Shown here piece by piece: positions 1 to 8,503 of a DNA stretch of 64,000 bases; position 1 is the first letter of the stretch, and each line of letters starts with the position of its first letter. The notes under the pieces were generated by a model. That model worked only from the letters and a program-made list of their open reading frames with translations, had not been told where the DNA came from and ran no database searches. The DNA comes from Actinospineispora eucalypti (GTDB lineage: Bacteria; Actinomycetota; Actinomycetes; Mycobacteriales; Pseudonocardiaceae). Location: positions 1,240,001 to 1,304,000 of the forward strand of contig JACHMT010000001.1 in assembly GCA_014208095.1 (NCBI GenBank), written 5' to 3'. The position numbers and the translations under genes were made by a program.

Positions 1-194
1 ACGCCAAGCTGGCCATCGAGTACGACGGCGCGCGGCACTTCGACCGCCGGCAACGCGAGCGGGACATTCGCCGGGACGCCATGTTGGCCCGCTACGGGTG
101 GCTGACCCTGCGTCTGACCCATACCGACGTCACCTCCGACCTCGAGCGCACCATCCGCAACATCCAGGGAGCGCTCCGCGCCCGCGCCACTTGA
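1..194 (+). CDS. DUF559 endonuclease-fold protein, 3' end only
   Basis: This is the C-terminal 63 residues of a gene that begins left of the window; the reading phase starts at base 3 and the TGA stop is at 192-194. The residues AIEYDG near the start, a following H-x-x-x-x-x-Q-x-x-x-D spacing and the RYGW/LRLT segment are the usual end of DUF559 (Vsr-like, restriction-endonuclease fold) proteins. In this family the E and D residues of the EYDG segment belong to the presumed metal site. The substrate is unknown for most members and cannot be inferred here. The stop codon lies inside the left arm of a long perfect inverted repeat that probably ends transcription. Confidence 0.75.
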   Translation, partial: AKLAIEYDGARHFDRRQRERDIRRDAMLARYGWLTLRLTHTDVTSDLERTIRNIQGALRARAT

Positions 195-254
195 TCGACA
201 TCAACCTCATGCACCTTGTGGCGCACGCGGAGGTGCATGAGGTTGATGTCGATC
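193..254. terminator. Perfect 24-bp inverted repeat, likely bidirectional terminator
   Basis: The left arm at 193-216 and the right arm at 231-254 are exact reverse complements over 24 bp, separated by a 14-nt loop. The repeat starts inside the stop codon of the upstream plus-strand gene and lies 40 bp before the stop of the minus-strand SDR gene. It is therefore placed to terminate both convergent transcripts. There is no following T-run, as is common in high-GC actinomycetes. Confidence 0.75.
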
Positions 255-293
255 TTCGTAACCGGGTGACCGGCGGCTGCGGGGGCGAGGGGG

Positions 294-1034
294 TCAGGCG
301 TTGGTGCCGCCGTCGACGAGGATGGAAGCACCGGTGATGATGCGGCCGGAGTCGCCGGCCAGGTGGGAGACGGTGGCCGCGATGTCGGCCGGGACGCCGT
401 AGTGGCCGAGCGCGGACAGGGATCGCTGGGTGTCTGCCGTCGGGCCGTCCGGCGGGTTCATGTCCGACTCGGTGGAGCCGGGGTGGACGGTGTTCACCGT
501 GATGGCGCGCGGGCCGAGCTCGCGGGCCAGCGCCTTGGTCAGCCCGTCCAGGGCGGACTTGGTCATGGCGTACAGCGCGATCCCGCCGAACGGCACCCGC
601 TGGGCCAGGTTGCTGCCGATGTTGATGATGCGGCCGCCGGAGCCGAAGTGCCGGCTGGCGGCTTGCGAAGCGACGAACGAGGCGGTCACGTGCACCGCGA
701 TCGCCCGGTCCCGGTCCTCGGCGCTGACCTCCTCGATCGGGCCGTGCGGGAAGATCCCGGCGTTGTTCACCAGCACGTCCAGCCGGCCCAGCTCGCGGGC
801 GGCGCGTTCCACCGCTTCGGTCACGGCGGCCGGGTCGGCGCTGTCGGCCTGGATGGCGACCACGCGCCGGCCGAGGCCCTGGATGCGCTCGGCCACGGCG
901 TCGGCCTGGGCCTTCGCCGAGTGGAAGGTGAACGCCACGTCCGCCCCGTCCTCGGCCAGCCGGGTGGCGATGGCCGCGCCGATGCCCCGGCTGCCGCCGG
1001 TGACCAGCGCGACCCGTCCGGTGAGCTCTGCCAT
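294..1034 (-). CDS. SDR-family oxidoreductase
   Basis: A 246-residue classical short-chain dehydrogenase/reductase, cytosolic and NAD(P)-dependent. The Rossmann glycine motif TGGSRGIGAA is near residue 14, NNAG is present, and the active-site Tyr-x-x-x-Lys reads YAMTK after a Ser-bearing strand. The C-terminal half has the usual PG..T.. loop. The ATG at 1034 is chosen because GGAGAAG sits about 6 bases upstream; a longer frame to 1076 lacks this. The R-rich segment after the glycine motif and the length resemble FabG-like reductases, but the substrate cannot be read from sequence. It is divergent from a TetR gene, the usual arrangement for a repressor and its target. Confidence 0.9.
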   Translation of the reverse strand: MAELTGRVALVTGGSRGIGAAIATRLAEDGADVAFTFHSAKAQADAVAERIQGLGRRVVAIQADSADPAAVTEAVERAARELGRLDVLVNNAGIFPHGPIEEVSAEDRDRAIAVHVTASFVASQAASRHFGSGGRIINIGSNLAQRVPFGGIALYAMTKSALDGLTKALARELGPRAITVNTVHPGSTESDMNPPDGPTADTQRSLSALGHYGVPADIAATVSHLAGDSGRIITGASILVDGGTNA

Positions 1035-1049
1035 GTCGATCTTCTCCAA

Positions 1050-1128
1050 TTCTGTAGCGATTGCTAGGAAAAGCATGCGTCCAGGCGAAGGCCGGCGTCA
1101 AGGGGTATTTTTAGGGTTCGATACAGAA
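1050..1128. promoter_or_regulatory. Divergent promoter region with paired TetR-type half-sites
   Basis: TTCTGTAGCGA at 1050-1060 and TCGATACAGAA at 1118-1128 are inverted copies (10 of 11 bases match). Each lies immediately upstream of the ribosome-binding site of one of the two divergent genes (SDR leftward, TetR rightward). This symmetry suggests that the TetR protein binds at both promoters. It is inferred from position and sequence only. Confidence 0.5.
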
Positions 1129-1140
1129 AGGGGTGTGGCG

Positions 1141-1749
1141 ATGGCGACACGGGGCCGGCCGCGCGCCTTCGACCGGACCGGGGCGCTGCGCCGGGCGATG
1201 GAGGTGTTCTGGGAGCACGGCTACGAGGGCAGCTCGATCCACCAGCTCACCGCCGCGATGGGCATCAACGCGCCCAGCCTGTACGCCGCCTTCCAGTGCA
1301 AGGAGGCGCTGTTCCGGGAGGCGGTCGAGCTGTACGGCGCGGAGGGGGGCGACCTGATCGGCCGCTCGCTGGCGGGCGGCGGCACCGCGCGGGACGCGGT
1401 GGCCGCCATGCTCCGGCTCGGCGCCGCCGAGTACACCGACCAGAGCCACCCGCGCGGCTGCATGATCGTGCTCGCGGCGACCACGTACACGCCGAAGACC
1501 GAGGGCATCCGGGACTACCTGGCCGAGTGCCGCCGGCAGAGCGCGGGGCAGCTGCGCGACCGGCTGGCCAAGGGGGTGGCCGACGGCGACCTCGACCCGG
1601 AGACCGACCTGGACCGGCTGGCCAACTACCTGAGCACGGTCTGGTACGGGATGTCCCTGCAGGCCAGGGACGGCGCGACGACGGAGGAGCTGCTCGACGT
1701 GGCGGACGCGGCCATGGCCGGCTGGGACCGGCTGACCGGCAGCCGATAG
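1141..1749 (+). CDS. TetR/AcrR-family transcriptional regulator
   Basis: A 202-residue one-component repressor. The N-terminal helix-turn-helix (about residues 10-56) is typical: [16 protein letters not shown], then [10 protein letters not shown], then the recognition helix in [12 protein letters not shown]. The C-terminal ligand domain is not diagnostic. ATG 1141 is preferred because AAGGGG ends about 7 bases upstream. The gene is divergent from the SDR gene, with matching half-sites in between, so it probably represses the SDR gene and itself. Only 11 bases separate its stop from murA, so part of murA transcription may come from this promoter. Confidence 0.9.
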   Translation: MATRGRPRAFDRTGALRRAMEVFWEHGYEGSSIHQLTAAMGINAPSLYAAFQCKEALFREAVELYGAEGGDLIGRSLAGGGTARDAVAAMLRLGAAEYTDQSHPRGCMIVLAATTYTPKTEGIRDYLAECRRQSAGQLRDRLAKGVADGDLDPETDLDRLANYLSTVWYGMSLQARDGATTEELLDVADAAMAGWDRLTGSR

Positions 1750-1760
1750 CGTTGCGCCCC

Positions 1761-3029
1761 GTGGCAGAGCACTTCTCGGTGACCGGCGGCGCGCGGCTGT
1801 CCGGCGAGGTCGACGTCGTCGGGGCCAAGAACAGCGTGTTGAAGCTGATGGCGGCCGCGCTGCTGGCCGAGGGAACCACTACGCTGACCAACTGCCCGGA
1901 AATCCTGGACGTTCCGCTGATGGCGGACGTGCTGCGCAGCCTGGGCTGCACCGTGGTGATCGAGGGCGACACGGCGCGGATCACCACGCCGCCGGACCCG
2001 CGCGAGACGGCGGACTACCGGTCGGTGTCCAAGCTGCGCGCCTCGGTCTGCGTGCTCGGGCCGCTGGTGGCCCGCTGCCGGCGGGCCGTGGTCCCGCTGC
2101 CCGGCGGCGACGCGATCGGGTCCCGCCCGCTGGACATGCACGCCAGCGGGCTGCGCAAACTGGGCGCGCACACCGAGATCAGCCACGGCAAGGTGGTGGC
2201 GCACGCGGAGAACCTGCGCGGCGCGCAGATCTGGCTGGACTTCCCCAGCGTGGGCGCCACGGAGAACATCCTGATGGCGGCGGTGCTCGCGGACGGCACA
2301 ACGGTGATCGACAACGCCGCGCGCGAGCCGGAGATCGTGGACCTGTGCACCATGCTCGCGCAGATGGGCGCCAAGATCGAGGGCACCGGCAGTTCCACCC
2401 TGACGGTCCACGGCGTGACCAGCCTCGCCCCCACCGAGCACCGGGTGATCGGGGACCGGATCGTCGGCGCGACCTGGGCGTTCGCCGCCGCGATGAGCCA
2501 GGGCGAGATCACCGTACGCGGGGTGAACCCGCACCACCTGGACCTGGTGCTGGACAAGCTGCGCACCGCCGGGGCGGACATTACCACCGGACTGGACTCG
2601 TTCACCGTGGCGATGAACGAGCGGCCGCGCGCGGTGGACTTCGTGACCCTGCCCTATCCGGGTTTCGCCACCGACCTGCAGCCGATGGCGATCGCGCTGT
2701 CGGCGGTCGCGGACGGCACGTCGATGATCACGGAGAACGTGTTCGAGGCGCGGTTCCGGTTCGTCGACGAGATGGTCCGGCTGGGCGCGGACGCCCGCAC
2801 CGACGGCCACCACGCGGTGGTGCGCGGGGTGCCCCGGCTGTCCTCGGCGCCGGTGTGGGCCTCGGACATCCGGGCCGGCGCCGGCCTGGTGCTGGCCGGC
2901 CTGTGCGCCGAAGGGGTCAGCGAGGTCTGGGACGTCGAGCACATCGACCGGGGCTACCCCCGGTTCGTGGAGAACCTGCGCGCGCTGGGTGCCGAGGTGT
3001 CCAGGGTGACCGCCGAGCCGGACCGCTGA
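1761..3029 (+). CDS. murA: UDP-N-acetylglucosamine 1-carboxyvinyltransferase
   Basis: A 422-residue enolpyruvyl transferase that moves enolpyruvate from PEP to UDP-GlcNAc, the first committed step of peptidoglycan synthesis in the cytosol. The substrate motif [18 protein letters not shown] is near the N terminus. The active-site loop reads [15 protein letters not shown], with Asp117 in place of the Cys found in E. coli MurA; the same change is known in Mycobacterium tuberculosis and makes the enzyme insensitive to fosfomycin. The GTG at 1761 gives the normal family length, though its ribosome-binding site is weak. It lies 11 bases after the TetR gene and 35 bases before a DUF1206 gene. Confidence 0.95.
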   Translation: MAEHFSVTGGARLSGEVDVVGAKNSVLKLMAAALLAEGTTTLTNCPEILDVPLMADVLRSLGCTVVIEGDTARITTPPDPRETADYRSVSKLRASVCVLGPLVARCRRAVVPLPGGDAIGSRPLDMHASGLRKLGAHTEISHGKVVAHAENLRGAQIWLDFPSVGATENILMAAVLADGTTVIDNAAREPEIVDLCTMLAQMGAKIEGTGSSTLTVHGVTSLAPTEHRVIGDRIVGATWAFAAAMSQGEITVRGVNPHHLDLVLDKLRTAGADITTGLDSFTVAMNERPRAVDFVTLPYPGFATDLQPMAIALSAVADGTSMITENVFEARFRFVDEMVRLGADARTDGHHAVVRGVPRLSSAPVWASDIRAGAGLVLAGLCAEGVSEVWDVEHIDRGYPRFVENLRALGAEVSRVTAEPDR

Positions 3030-3064
3030 GTCGGGCCGCCGAACCGGGCCGCTGAACGACCGCG

Positions 3065-3850
3065 ATGAACGGGCCGGCCGAGCGGGCCGCCGGTAGGGCG
3101 GCCCGGGTCGCGGCCCGGCTGGGCATCGCGGCCAACGGGGTGCTGCACCTGTTGGTGGCGTGGCTGGCCACGAGGGTGGCGCTGGGTGGGGGTGAGCGGG
3201 CCGACCAGGCCGGCGCGCTGCAGGCGGTGGCCGCCGAACCGGGCGGCCGGCCGCTGCTGTGGTTGGTGGTCGTCGGGTTCGCCGCCGTGGTGTTCTGGCG
3301 GCTGCGCGAGGCGACGGGCGGCTTCCCGGGTCCCGGCCGGCACCTGGACAAGCGGCTGTTCGCGGTCGGCCAGGTGGCGGTGTACACCGGGTTGGCCGTG
3401 CTGACCCTGCGCGCCGCGACCGGTTCCTCCGCCGGCACCGGTGGCCAGGGCGTCACCGCCGCCGTGCTGCGGCTGCCCGCCGGGCAGTGGCTGGTCGCGG
3501 CGGTCGGGGTCGGCGTGCTGGTCACCGGGGTGGTGATGGTGGTGCAGGGCGCGCGGATGCGGTTCACCGAGGACATGCGGCTGCATGAGGCCGGGCCGAT
3601 CGCCCGCGCGCTGGCCCGGCGCACCGGCCAGGTGGGCGCGGTATCCAAGGGGCTGGCCATGACGATCATCGGCGGGCTGGTGGTGCTGGCCGCGGTGACC
3701 TACCAGCCGGCGCGCGCCGAGGGGCTGGACGTGGCGCTGAAGACGATCGCGGCGCAGCCGTTCGGCGCGGTCGCGCTGCTCGGCGTGGCGTTCGGGCTGG
3801 CGTCATTCGGGGTGTTCTGCCTGTTCGACGCCCGGTATCACGAAGTCTGA
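3065..3850 (+). CDS. DUF1206 multi-pass membrane protein
   Basis: A 261-residue integral membrane protein with about six hydrophobic helices arranged as three related two-helix units, each opening with a G-x-x-A-x-G-x-x-H/Y-like pattern (for example LGIAANGVLHLLVAWLA). This is the layout of DUF1206, which is common in Actinobacteria and has no established function. The ATG at 3065 fits the family N terminus. No convincing ribosome-binding site is visible, so translation may depend on the murA transcript 35 bases upstream. Confidence 0.88.
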   Translation: MNGPAERAAGRAARVAARLGIAANGVLHLLVAWLATRVALGGGERADQAGALQAVAAEPGGRPLLWLVVVGFAAVVFWRLREATGGFPGPGRHLDKRLFAVGQVAVYTGLAVLTLRAATGSSAGTGGQGVTAAVLRLPAGQWLVAAVGVGVLVTGVVMVVQGARMRFTEDMRLHEAGPIARALARRTGQVGAVSKGLAMTIIGGLVVLAAVTYQPARAEGLDVALKTIAAQPFGAVALLGVAFGLASFGVFCLFDARYHEV

Positions 3851-3885
3851 AACTGGCTTCGGACCCGTCGGCGGGCTCGCCGGCC

Positions 3886-3950
3886 ATGATCGCTGTTTCT
3901 GGCGCTTCAGGGTCGAAAATCGACGCTAGACCGCCACGAACGGCGATCAT
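3886..3950. repeat. Palindromic repeat, CGAAAATCG-core family, copy A
   Basis: A 65-bp imperfect palindrome. The arms start ATGATCGC and end GCGATCAT, and the centre is GTCGAAAATCGAC. Homologous copies sit at 33014-33076 and, in the opposite orientation, at 58342-58410. This copy lies between two plus-strand genes. The remaining bases of the 214-bp gap show no gene. Confidence 0.8.
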
Positions 3951-4064
3951 CCCTCGGCGGGCACGGTAACTCGGTGGCGGCGGGTTTGATCCATCCGTAG
4001 CCTGGGTCGCCGAATCCCGCACTCAGAGCCCTTGGCACACCCATGCGAAAGGGGTGATATATCA

Positions 4065-5879
4065 ATGTCGCGAACGCTCCCGATCGGGATCGTGCTCGGT
4101 TTCTACTGGCGCGCGGCATGGCGCTATCCGAGGCAGGTCATCGGCTGCCTGTTATCGGTGCCGCTGACCGTGGCGGTGAACACGCTGCTGCCTCCGTTGA
4201 TCGTCTCCGACGTGCTCAACCGGCTCAGCCGGGGCGACTTCCAGTCCGGTGAGGTGTGGGCCAGCTTCTCCGGCAGCCTGATCGCCTACCTGGTGGTGAT
4301 GTTCCTCGGCGGCATGGTGACCTGGCGGATCGTGGACTACTTCGTCTGGCGGCTGGAGGCCGACGTGGAGCGCGACCTGGCCCGTGGCTGCTTCCGGCAC
4401 CTCATCCACCAGTCGGCCGACTTCCACGCCAACCGGTTCGGCGGCGCGCTGGTCTCGCAGACCACCAAGCTGCTGAGCAGCTACATCCGGATCGCCGACA
4501 CCACCCTGTTCCAGATGCTCCCGCTGGTCTGTGTGCTCGGCGGGATCGTGCTGGTGATGGCCGGCAAGGCGCCGCTGTTCGCGCTGCTGCTGGCGGTGTT
4601 CTCGCTGATCTACATGGTGATCGCGGTGTACGCGTCCCGGCCGGTGCGCCGGATCGGCGGGGTGTTCGCCGCCGCCGAGAGCGCGCAGACCGGGAATCTG
4701 GCCGACGCCATCACCAACGTGATGGCGATCAAGAGCTTCGCCCGCGAGGGGCACGAGAGTGCCCGGTTCGCCGAGGCCACCGACCGCACGCACGGCGAGC
4801 TGCTGCGGCTGTCCCGTGCGCACATGCGGCAGATGGCCTACTTCGGCGGCCTGACCAGCACGATCTCCGTGCTGGCCCTGGTGGTCGCGGTGTACGGCGC
4901 GGTGTCCTGGGGCGCCGACGTCGGCGTGATCTTCCTGATCGTGAACTACACCGCCTCGGTGGTGCACCAGCTGTTCACCTTCAGCAACAGCAGCCTGCGC
5001 ACCTACAACCGGGCCTTCGGCGACGCCAGCGACATGATCAGGATCCTGGGTCTGGAGTCGGTGGTGAGCGACCCGGAACGGCCCGTCCCGGTGAGCATCG
5101 GCGCCGGCGAGGTCGCCTTCGACCGCGTCGTGTTCCGGCACGCCGGCTCGACGGAGACGCTGTTCGACGGGCTGAACCTGCGCATCCCGCCGGGGGAGAA
5201 GGTCGGCCTGGTCGGCCACTCCGGGGCGGGCAAGACCAGCTTCACCCGGCTGTTGCTGCGGTTCTCCGACGTGAACGGCGGACGCATCCTGGTCGACGGG
5301 CAGGACATCGCCACGATCACCCAGGCCGACCTGCGCGCGCACATCGCCTACGTGCCGCAGGAGCCGCTGCTGTTCCACCGGTCGATCAGGGAGAACATCG
5401 CCTACGGCCGGCTGGATGCGACCGAGGAGCAGATCCGGCTGGCCGCCGCGCGGGCCAACGTGTCCGAGTTCGTGGAGACGCTGCCGGACGAGTTCGGCAC
5501 GCTGGTCGGGGAGCGCGGGGTGAAGCTGTCCGGCGGGCAGCGGCAGCGCATCGCGATCGCCAGGGCAATGCTCAAGGACGCCCCGATCCTGCTGCTGGAC
5601 GAGGCCACCTCGGCCCTGGACAGCGAGAGTGAGGCGCTGATCCAGGACGCGCTGTGGACGCTGATGGAGGGCCGTACCACGATCGTCATCGCCCACCGCC
5701 TGTCCACCATCCAGCGAATGGACCGGATCATCGTGCTGGACCGGGGCCGGATCGTGGAAACCGGCTCCCACCAGGATCTCCTGGCGAACCCGGCCGGCAT
5801 CTACGCAACCTTCTGGGCCCGTCAATCGGGTGGCTTCCTGTCCGACAACCCCGCCGATTCAGTGCCTTCGGCAGGGTGA
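4065..5879 (+). CDS. ABC transporter, fused membrane and ATPase domains
   Basis: A 604-residue half-transporter of the exporter type, expected to work as a homodimer in the cytoplasmic membrane. Residues 1-320 carry six membrane helices. The C-terminal ATPase has Walker A (GHSGAGKTS), Q-loop (YVPQEPLLF), signature LSGGQRQR, Walker B (ILLLDEATSALD) and the H-loop IVIAHRLST. It resembles MsbA/LmrA-type multidrug or lipid exporters; the substrate is unknown. ATG 4065 is chosen over an upstream TTG at 4032 because GAAAGGGG precedes it at proper distance. The last eight codons lie in a 22-bp repeat unit (5856-5877), so the C terminus ADSVPSAG is repeat-derived. Confidence 0.93.
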   Translation: MSRTLPIGIVLGFYWRAAWRYPRQVIGCLLSVPLTVAVNTLLPPLIVSDVLNRLSRGDFQSGEVWASFSGSLIAYLVVMFLGGMVTWRIVDYFVWRLEADVERDLARGCFRHLIHQSADFHANRFGGALVSQTTKLLSSYIRIADTTLFQMLPLVCVLGGIVLVMAGKAPLFALLLAVFSLIYMVIAVYASRPVRRIGGVFAAAESAQTGNLADAITNVMAIKSFAREGHESARFAEATDRTHGELLRLSRAHMRQMAYFGGLTSTISVLALVVAVYGAVSWGADVGVIFLIVNYTASVVHQLFTFSNSSLRTYNRAFGDASDMIRILGLESVVSDPERPVPVSIGAGEVAFDRVVFRHAGSTETLFDGLNLRIPPGEKVGLVGHSGAGKTSFTRLLLRFSDVNGGRILVDGQDIATITQADLRAHIAYVPQEPLLFHRSIRENIAYGRLDATEEQIRLAAARANVSEFVETLPDEFGTLVGERGVKLSGGQRQRIAIARAMLKDAPILLLDEATSALDSESEALIQDALWTLMEGRTTIVIAHRLSTIQRMDRIIVLDRGRIVETGSHQDLLANPAGIYATFWARQSGGFLSDNPADSVPSAG

Positions 5880-5899
5880 TTCAGTCGATTGGTGCTTGG
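5856..5899. repeat. 22-bp tandem repeat, two units
   Basis: Units at 5856-5877 and 5878-5899 both begin GATTCAGT; the first continues GCCTTCGGCAGGGT. The array spans the stop codon of the ABC transporter. It matches the 22-bp pattern found at 14775, 18729 and 39133. Confidence 0.65.
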
Positions 5900-5929
5900 G
5901 ATTGTGAGCAGGCGTACTCGGTAAAGTTA

Positions 5930-5945
5930 GCTACCCGGCAGTACG
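5930..5945. promoter_or_regulatory. Palindromic operator-like site upstream of mutase
   Basis: GCTACCCGGCAGTACG is centred 41 bases before the GTG start of the mutase. It matches the GCTACC-N4-GGTAGC sites near the acyl-CoA dehydrogenase (17483), the hydroxyacyl-CoA dehydrogenase (20537) and ccr (25605). The regulator is unknown. Confidence 0.5.
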
Positions 5946-5977
5946 ATTACCCCGTTCACCGTCGAGCGGAGGTAGTC

Positions 5978-7975
5978 GTGCCGTACCCGAGCGACCGAGA
6001 GACCGACCGCCCGTGGGTGATGCGGACCTACGCCGGTCACTCGTCCGCCGCCGCGTCCAACGCGCTGTACCGGCGCAACCTGGCGAAGGGGCAGACCGGG
6101 CTTTCCGTCGCGTTCGACCTGCCCACCCAGACCGGCTACGACCCGGACGACGAGCTGGCCAAGGGCGAGGTGGGCAAGGTCGGCGTGCCGATCAGCCACA
6201 TCGGGGACATGCGCCAGCTGTTCGAGGGCATCCCGCTGGCCGATGCGAACACCTCGATGACGATCAACGCGCCGGCCATGTGGCTGCTCGCGCTGTACGT
6301 CGCGGTGGCCGAGGAACAGGGCGCGGACCGCAAGCAGCTCGCCGGGACGACGCAGAACGACATCGTCAAGGAGTACCTGTCGCGGGGCACCTACGCGTTC
6401 CCGCCGGAGCCCAGCCTGCGGCTGGCCACCGACCTGGTCACCTGGACGGTGACCAACGTGCCCCGGTGGAACCCGATCAACATCTGCCCGTACCACCTGC
6501 AGGAGGCCGGCGCCACGCCGGTGCAGGAGATCGCCTACTCGCTGGCCACCGCGATCGCCGTGCTGGATACGGTGCGCGACTCCGGCCAGGTGCCGCCGGC
6601 GGCGTTCGGCAACGTGGTCGCGCGCATCTCGTTCTTCGTCAACGCCGGGCTGCGGTTCGTCGAGGAGATGTGCAAGATGCGCGCCTTCGTGGCGCTGTGG
6701 GAGGAGATCACCCGCGACCGCTACGGCATCGAGGACCCCAAGCAGCGGCGCTTCCGGTACGGCGTGCAGGTCAACTCGCTGGGGCTGACCGAGGCGCAGC
6801 CGGAGAACAACGTGCAGCGCATCGTGCTGGAGATGCTCGCGGTCACGCTGTCCCGGGACGCCCGCGCCCGGTCGCTGCAGCTGCCCGCGTGGAACGAGGC
6901 CCTCGGCCTGCCCCGGCCGTGGGACCAGCAGTGGGCGCTGCGCATGCAGCAGGTGCTGGCCTACGAGACCGACCTGCTGGAGTACGAGGACCTGTTCGCC
7001 GGCTCCACGGTGATCGAGGCCAAGGTGGACGAGCTGGTCACCGGGGCGCGCGAGGAGATCCAGCGGGTGCTGGACATGGGCGGCTCGGTGGCCGCCGTGG
7101 AGTCCGGCTACATGAAGGGCCAGCTGGTTTCCTCGCTGGCCGAGCGGCGCCGGCAGATCGAGTCGGGCGACCTGACCGTGGTCGGGCTGAACAAGTTCGA
7201 CACCACCGAGCCCAGCCCGTTGCAGGCGGAGGGGGCCAAGGCGATCGAGACGGTGGACCCGGCGGTGGAGCGGGCGGCGATCGAGTCGATCGAGCGCTGG
7301 CGTTCGTCGCGGGACAACGCCGCCGTGCAGCACGCACTGGACGGCCTGCGGGACGCGGCGAAGACCGACGCCAACCTGATGGAAGCCACGCTGGCCTGCG
7401 CCCGTGCCGGGGTGACCACCGGCGAGTGGGCGGGGGTGCTGCGCGCGGTGTTCGGCGAGTACCGGGCGCCGACCGGGGTCTCGGTGGCGACCGGCGGCGG
7501 GGAGGCGGCCGAGGAGCTGGCCGAGGTCCGCGAGCGTGTGCGCGCCACCGGCGAGGAGATGGGCACCCGCCTGCGCATGCTGGTCGGCAAGCCGGGCCTG
7601 GACGGGCACTCCAACGGCGCCGAACAGGTCGCGGTGCGGGCGCGCGATGCCGGGTTCGAGGTGATCTACCAGGGCATCCGGCTGACCCCGTCGCAGATCG
7701 TGGCGGCCGCCGTGCAGGAGGGCGTGCATGTGGTCGGGCTGTCGGTGCTCTCCGGGTCGCACCTGGAGGTGGTGCCGGCGGTGGTGGAGGGCCTGCGCGC
7801 GGCCGGTGCGGACGACGTGCCGGTGATCGTCGGCGGGATCATCCCGCCGGAGGACGAGCCGATCCTGCGCGAGCGCGGCGTCGCCGCCGTGTTCACGCCC
7901 AAGGACTATGCGCTGACGGAGATCATGTCCCGGATTGTCACGCTTATTCGGGAACGGAACGGGTTGGCTCCTTAA
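5978..7975 (+). CDS. meaA: Ethylmalonyl-CoA mutase (MeaA type)
   Basis: A 665-residue adenosylcobalamin mutase that converts ethylmalonyl-CoA to methylsuccinyl-CoA in the ethylmalonyl-CoA pathway. The N-terminal barrel begins with RPWVMRTYAGHSSAAASN and AFDLPTQTGYDPDD, the pattern of Streptomyces MeaA rather than of methylmalonyl-CoA mutase. The C-terminal cobalamin domain starts near residue 528 and has LDGHSNG (the D-x-H-x-x-G lower-ligand motif) followed by GLSVLSGSH. GTG 5978 follows GGAGGT by about 4 bases and gives the family length. It acts with Ccr and the epimerase, which are encoded 17-20 kb away under similar operator-like sites. I see no cobalamin riboswitch upstream. Confidence 0.9.
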   Translation: MPYPSDRETDRPWVMRTYAGHSSAAASNALYRRNLAKGQTGLSVAFDLPTQTGYDPDDELAKGEVGKVGVPISHIGDMRQLFEGIPLADANTSMTINAPAMWLLALYVAVAEEQGADRKQLAGTTQNDIVKEYLSRGTYAFPPEPSLRLATDLVTWTVTNVPRWNPINICPYHLQEAGATPVQEIAYSLATAIAVLDTVRDSGQVPPAAFGNVVARISFFVNAGLRFVEEMCKMRAFVALWEEITRDRYGIEDPKQRRFRYGVQVNSLGLTEAQPENNVQRIVLEMLAVTLSRDARARSLQLPAWNEALGLPRPWDQQWALRMQQVLAYETDLLEYEDLFAGSTVIEAKVDELVTGAREEIQRVLDMGGSVAAVESGYMKGQLVSSLAERRRQIESGDLTVVGLNKFDTTEPSPLQAEGAKAIETVDPAVERAAIESIERWRSSRDNAAVQHALDGLRDAAKTDANLMEATLACARAGVTTGEWAGVLRAVFGEYRAPTGVSVATGGGEAAEELAEVRERVRATGEEMGTRLRMLVGKPGLDGHSNGAEQVAVRARDAGFEVIYQGIRLTPSQIVAAAVQEGVHVVGLSVLSGSHLEVVPAVVEGLRAAGADDVPVIVGGIIPPEDEPILRERGVAAVFTPKDYALTEIMSRIVTLIRERNGLAP

Positions 7976-7989
7976 GAAGCTGCGGTTCG

Positions 7990-8358
7990 GGTGCGGGGCG
8001 GGTTTAAAGACGGCTGGGACGGCGCGGTTGGGGGGTCCGATCGGTTGGGTGCCGCCCGTTGCGTTTGGGAGTGGCGTCCCGTTTCGCTGGACGGATCACG
8101 GTGCGTAGCCAGCTTCGGTCGGCCGAGCGGCCCTTGCTCGCACGACATCCACCTGAGCGGGGTTTGATCATGCTTGCCACCCCGCTGAGGTGGATCTCGT
8201 CGGAGGGAGGCGCCCGGTGACCAGCCGGGCCGACGCGGGACGGTTACTTTCCGTAGTGGAGACGACCGGCCCCCGCGCAAACGCAACAGGCCACGGTCAA
8301 GCCGCGGAAGACCGCCGAGCCGCGCCGTCCAAGCCGTCTTCAGAACCGCCCCGGCACC
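7990..8358. repeat. Composite palindromic element 1
   Basis: Terminal arms of about 81 bp (7990-8070 and 8278-8358) are imperfect inverted copies sharing blocks such as AAGACGGCT, GGACGGCGCGG and TTGCGTTTG. The core holds a second near-perfect palindrome at 8143-8163 / 8179-8199 (19 of 21 bases). The element fills the gap between the mutase and a convergent gene. Related elements lie at 22401 and 28406. No credible ORF or transposase is inside; the 528-bp gap otherwise holds only the palindrome at 8419. Confidence 0.8.
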
Positions 8359-8418
8359 AACCGGGACGTGCGAACGCTGCTCCACCGCGGGCCCAACCCG
8401 GCATTCCGTGCACCGGAA

Positions 8419-8487
8419 CCATGATCATCAGGACATCAGGGCCGTTCCGGGGCGGCCGAAACGGCCGTCATGCCCTGGTGATCATGG
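8419..8487. repeat. Palindromic repeat, CATGRTCA-end family, copy 1
   Basis: A 69-bp imperfect palindrome opening CCATGATCATCAGG and closing CCTGGTGATCATGG, with a GGCCGTT/AACGGCC inner stem. It sits 17 bases past the stop of the minus-strand coiled-coil gene, where it could end that transcript. Relatives are at 22526, 28481, 44179 and 49324. Confidence 0.75.
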
Positions 8488-8503
8488 AACGCGCGCCAGG
8501 GCC

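Noticed and set aside
5880..5977. Cobalamin riboswitch upstream of the mutase
   Set aside because: The gap is only 98 bases, holds a repeat unit and an operator-like site, and no B12-box-like sequence is visible.
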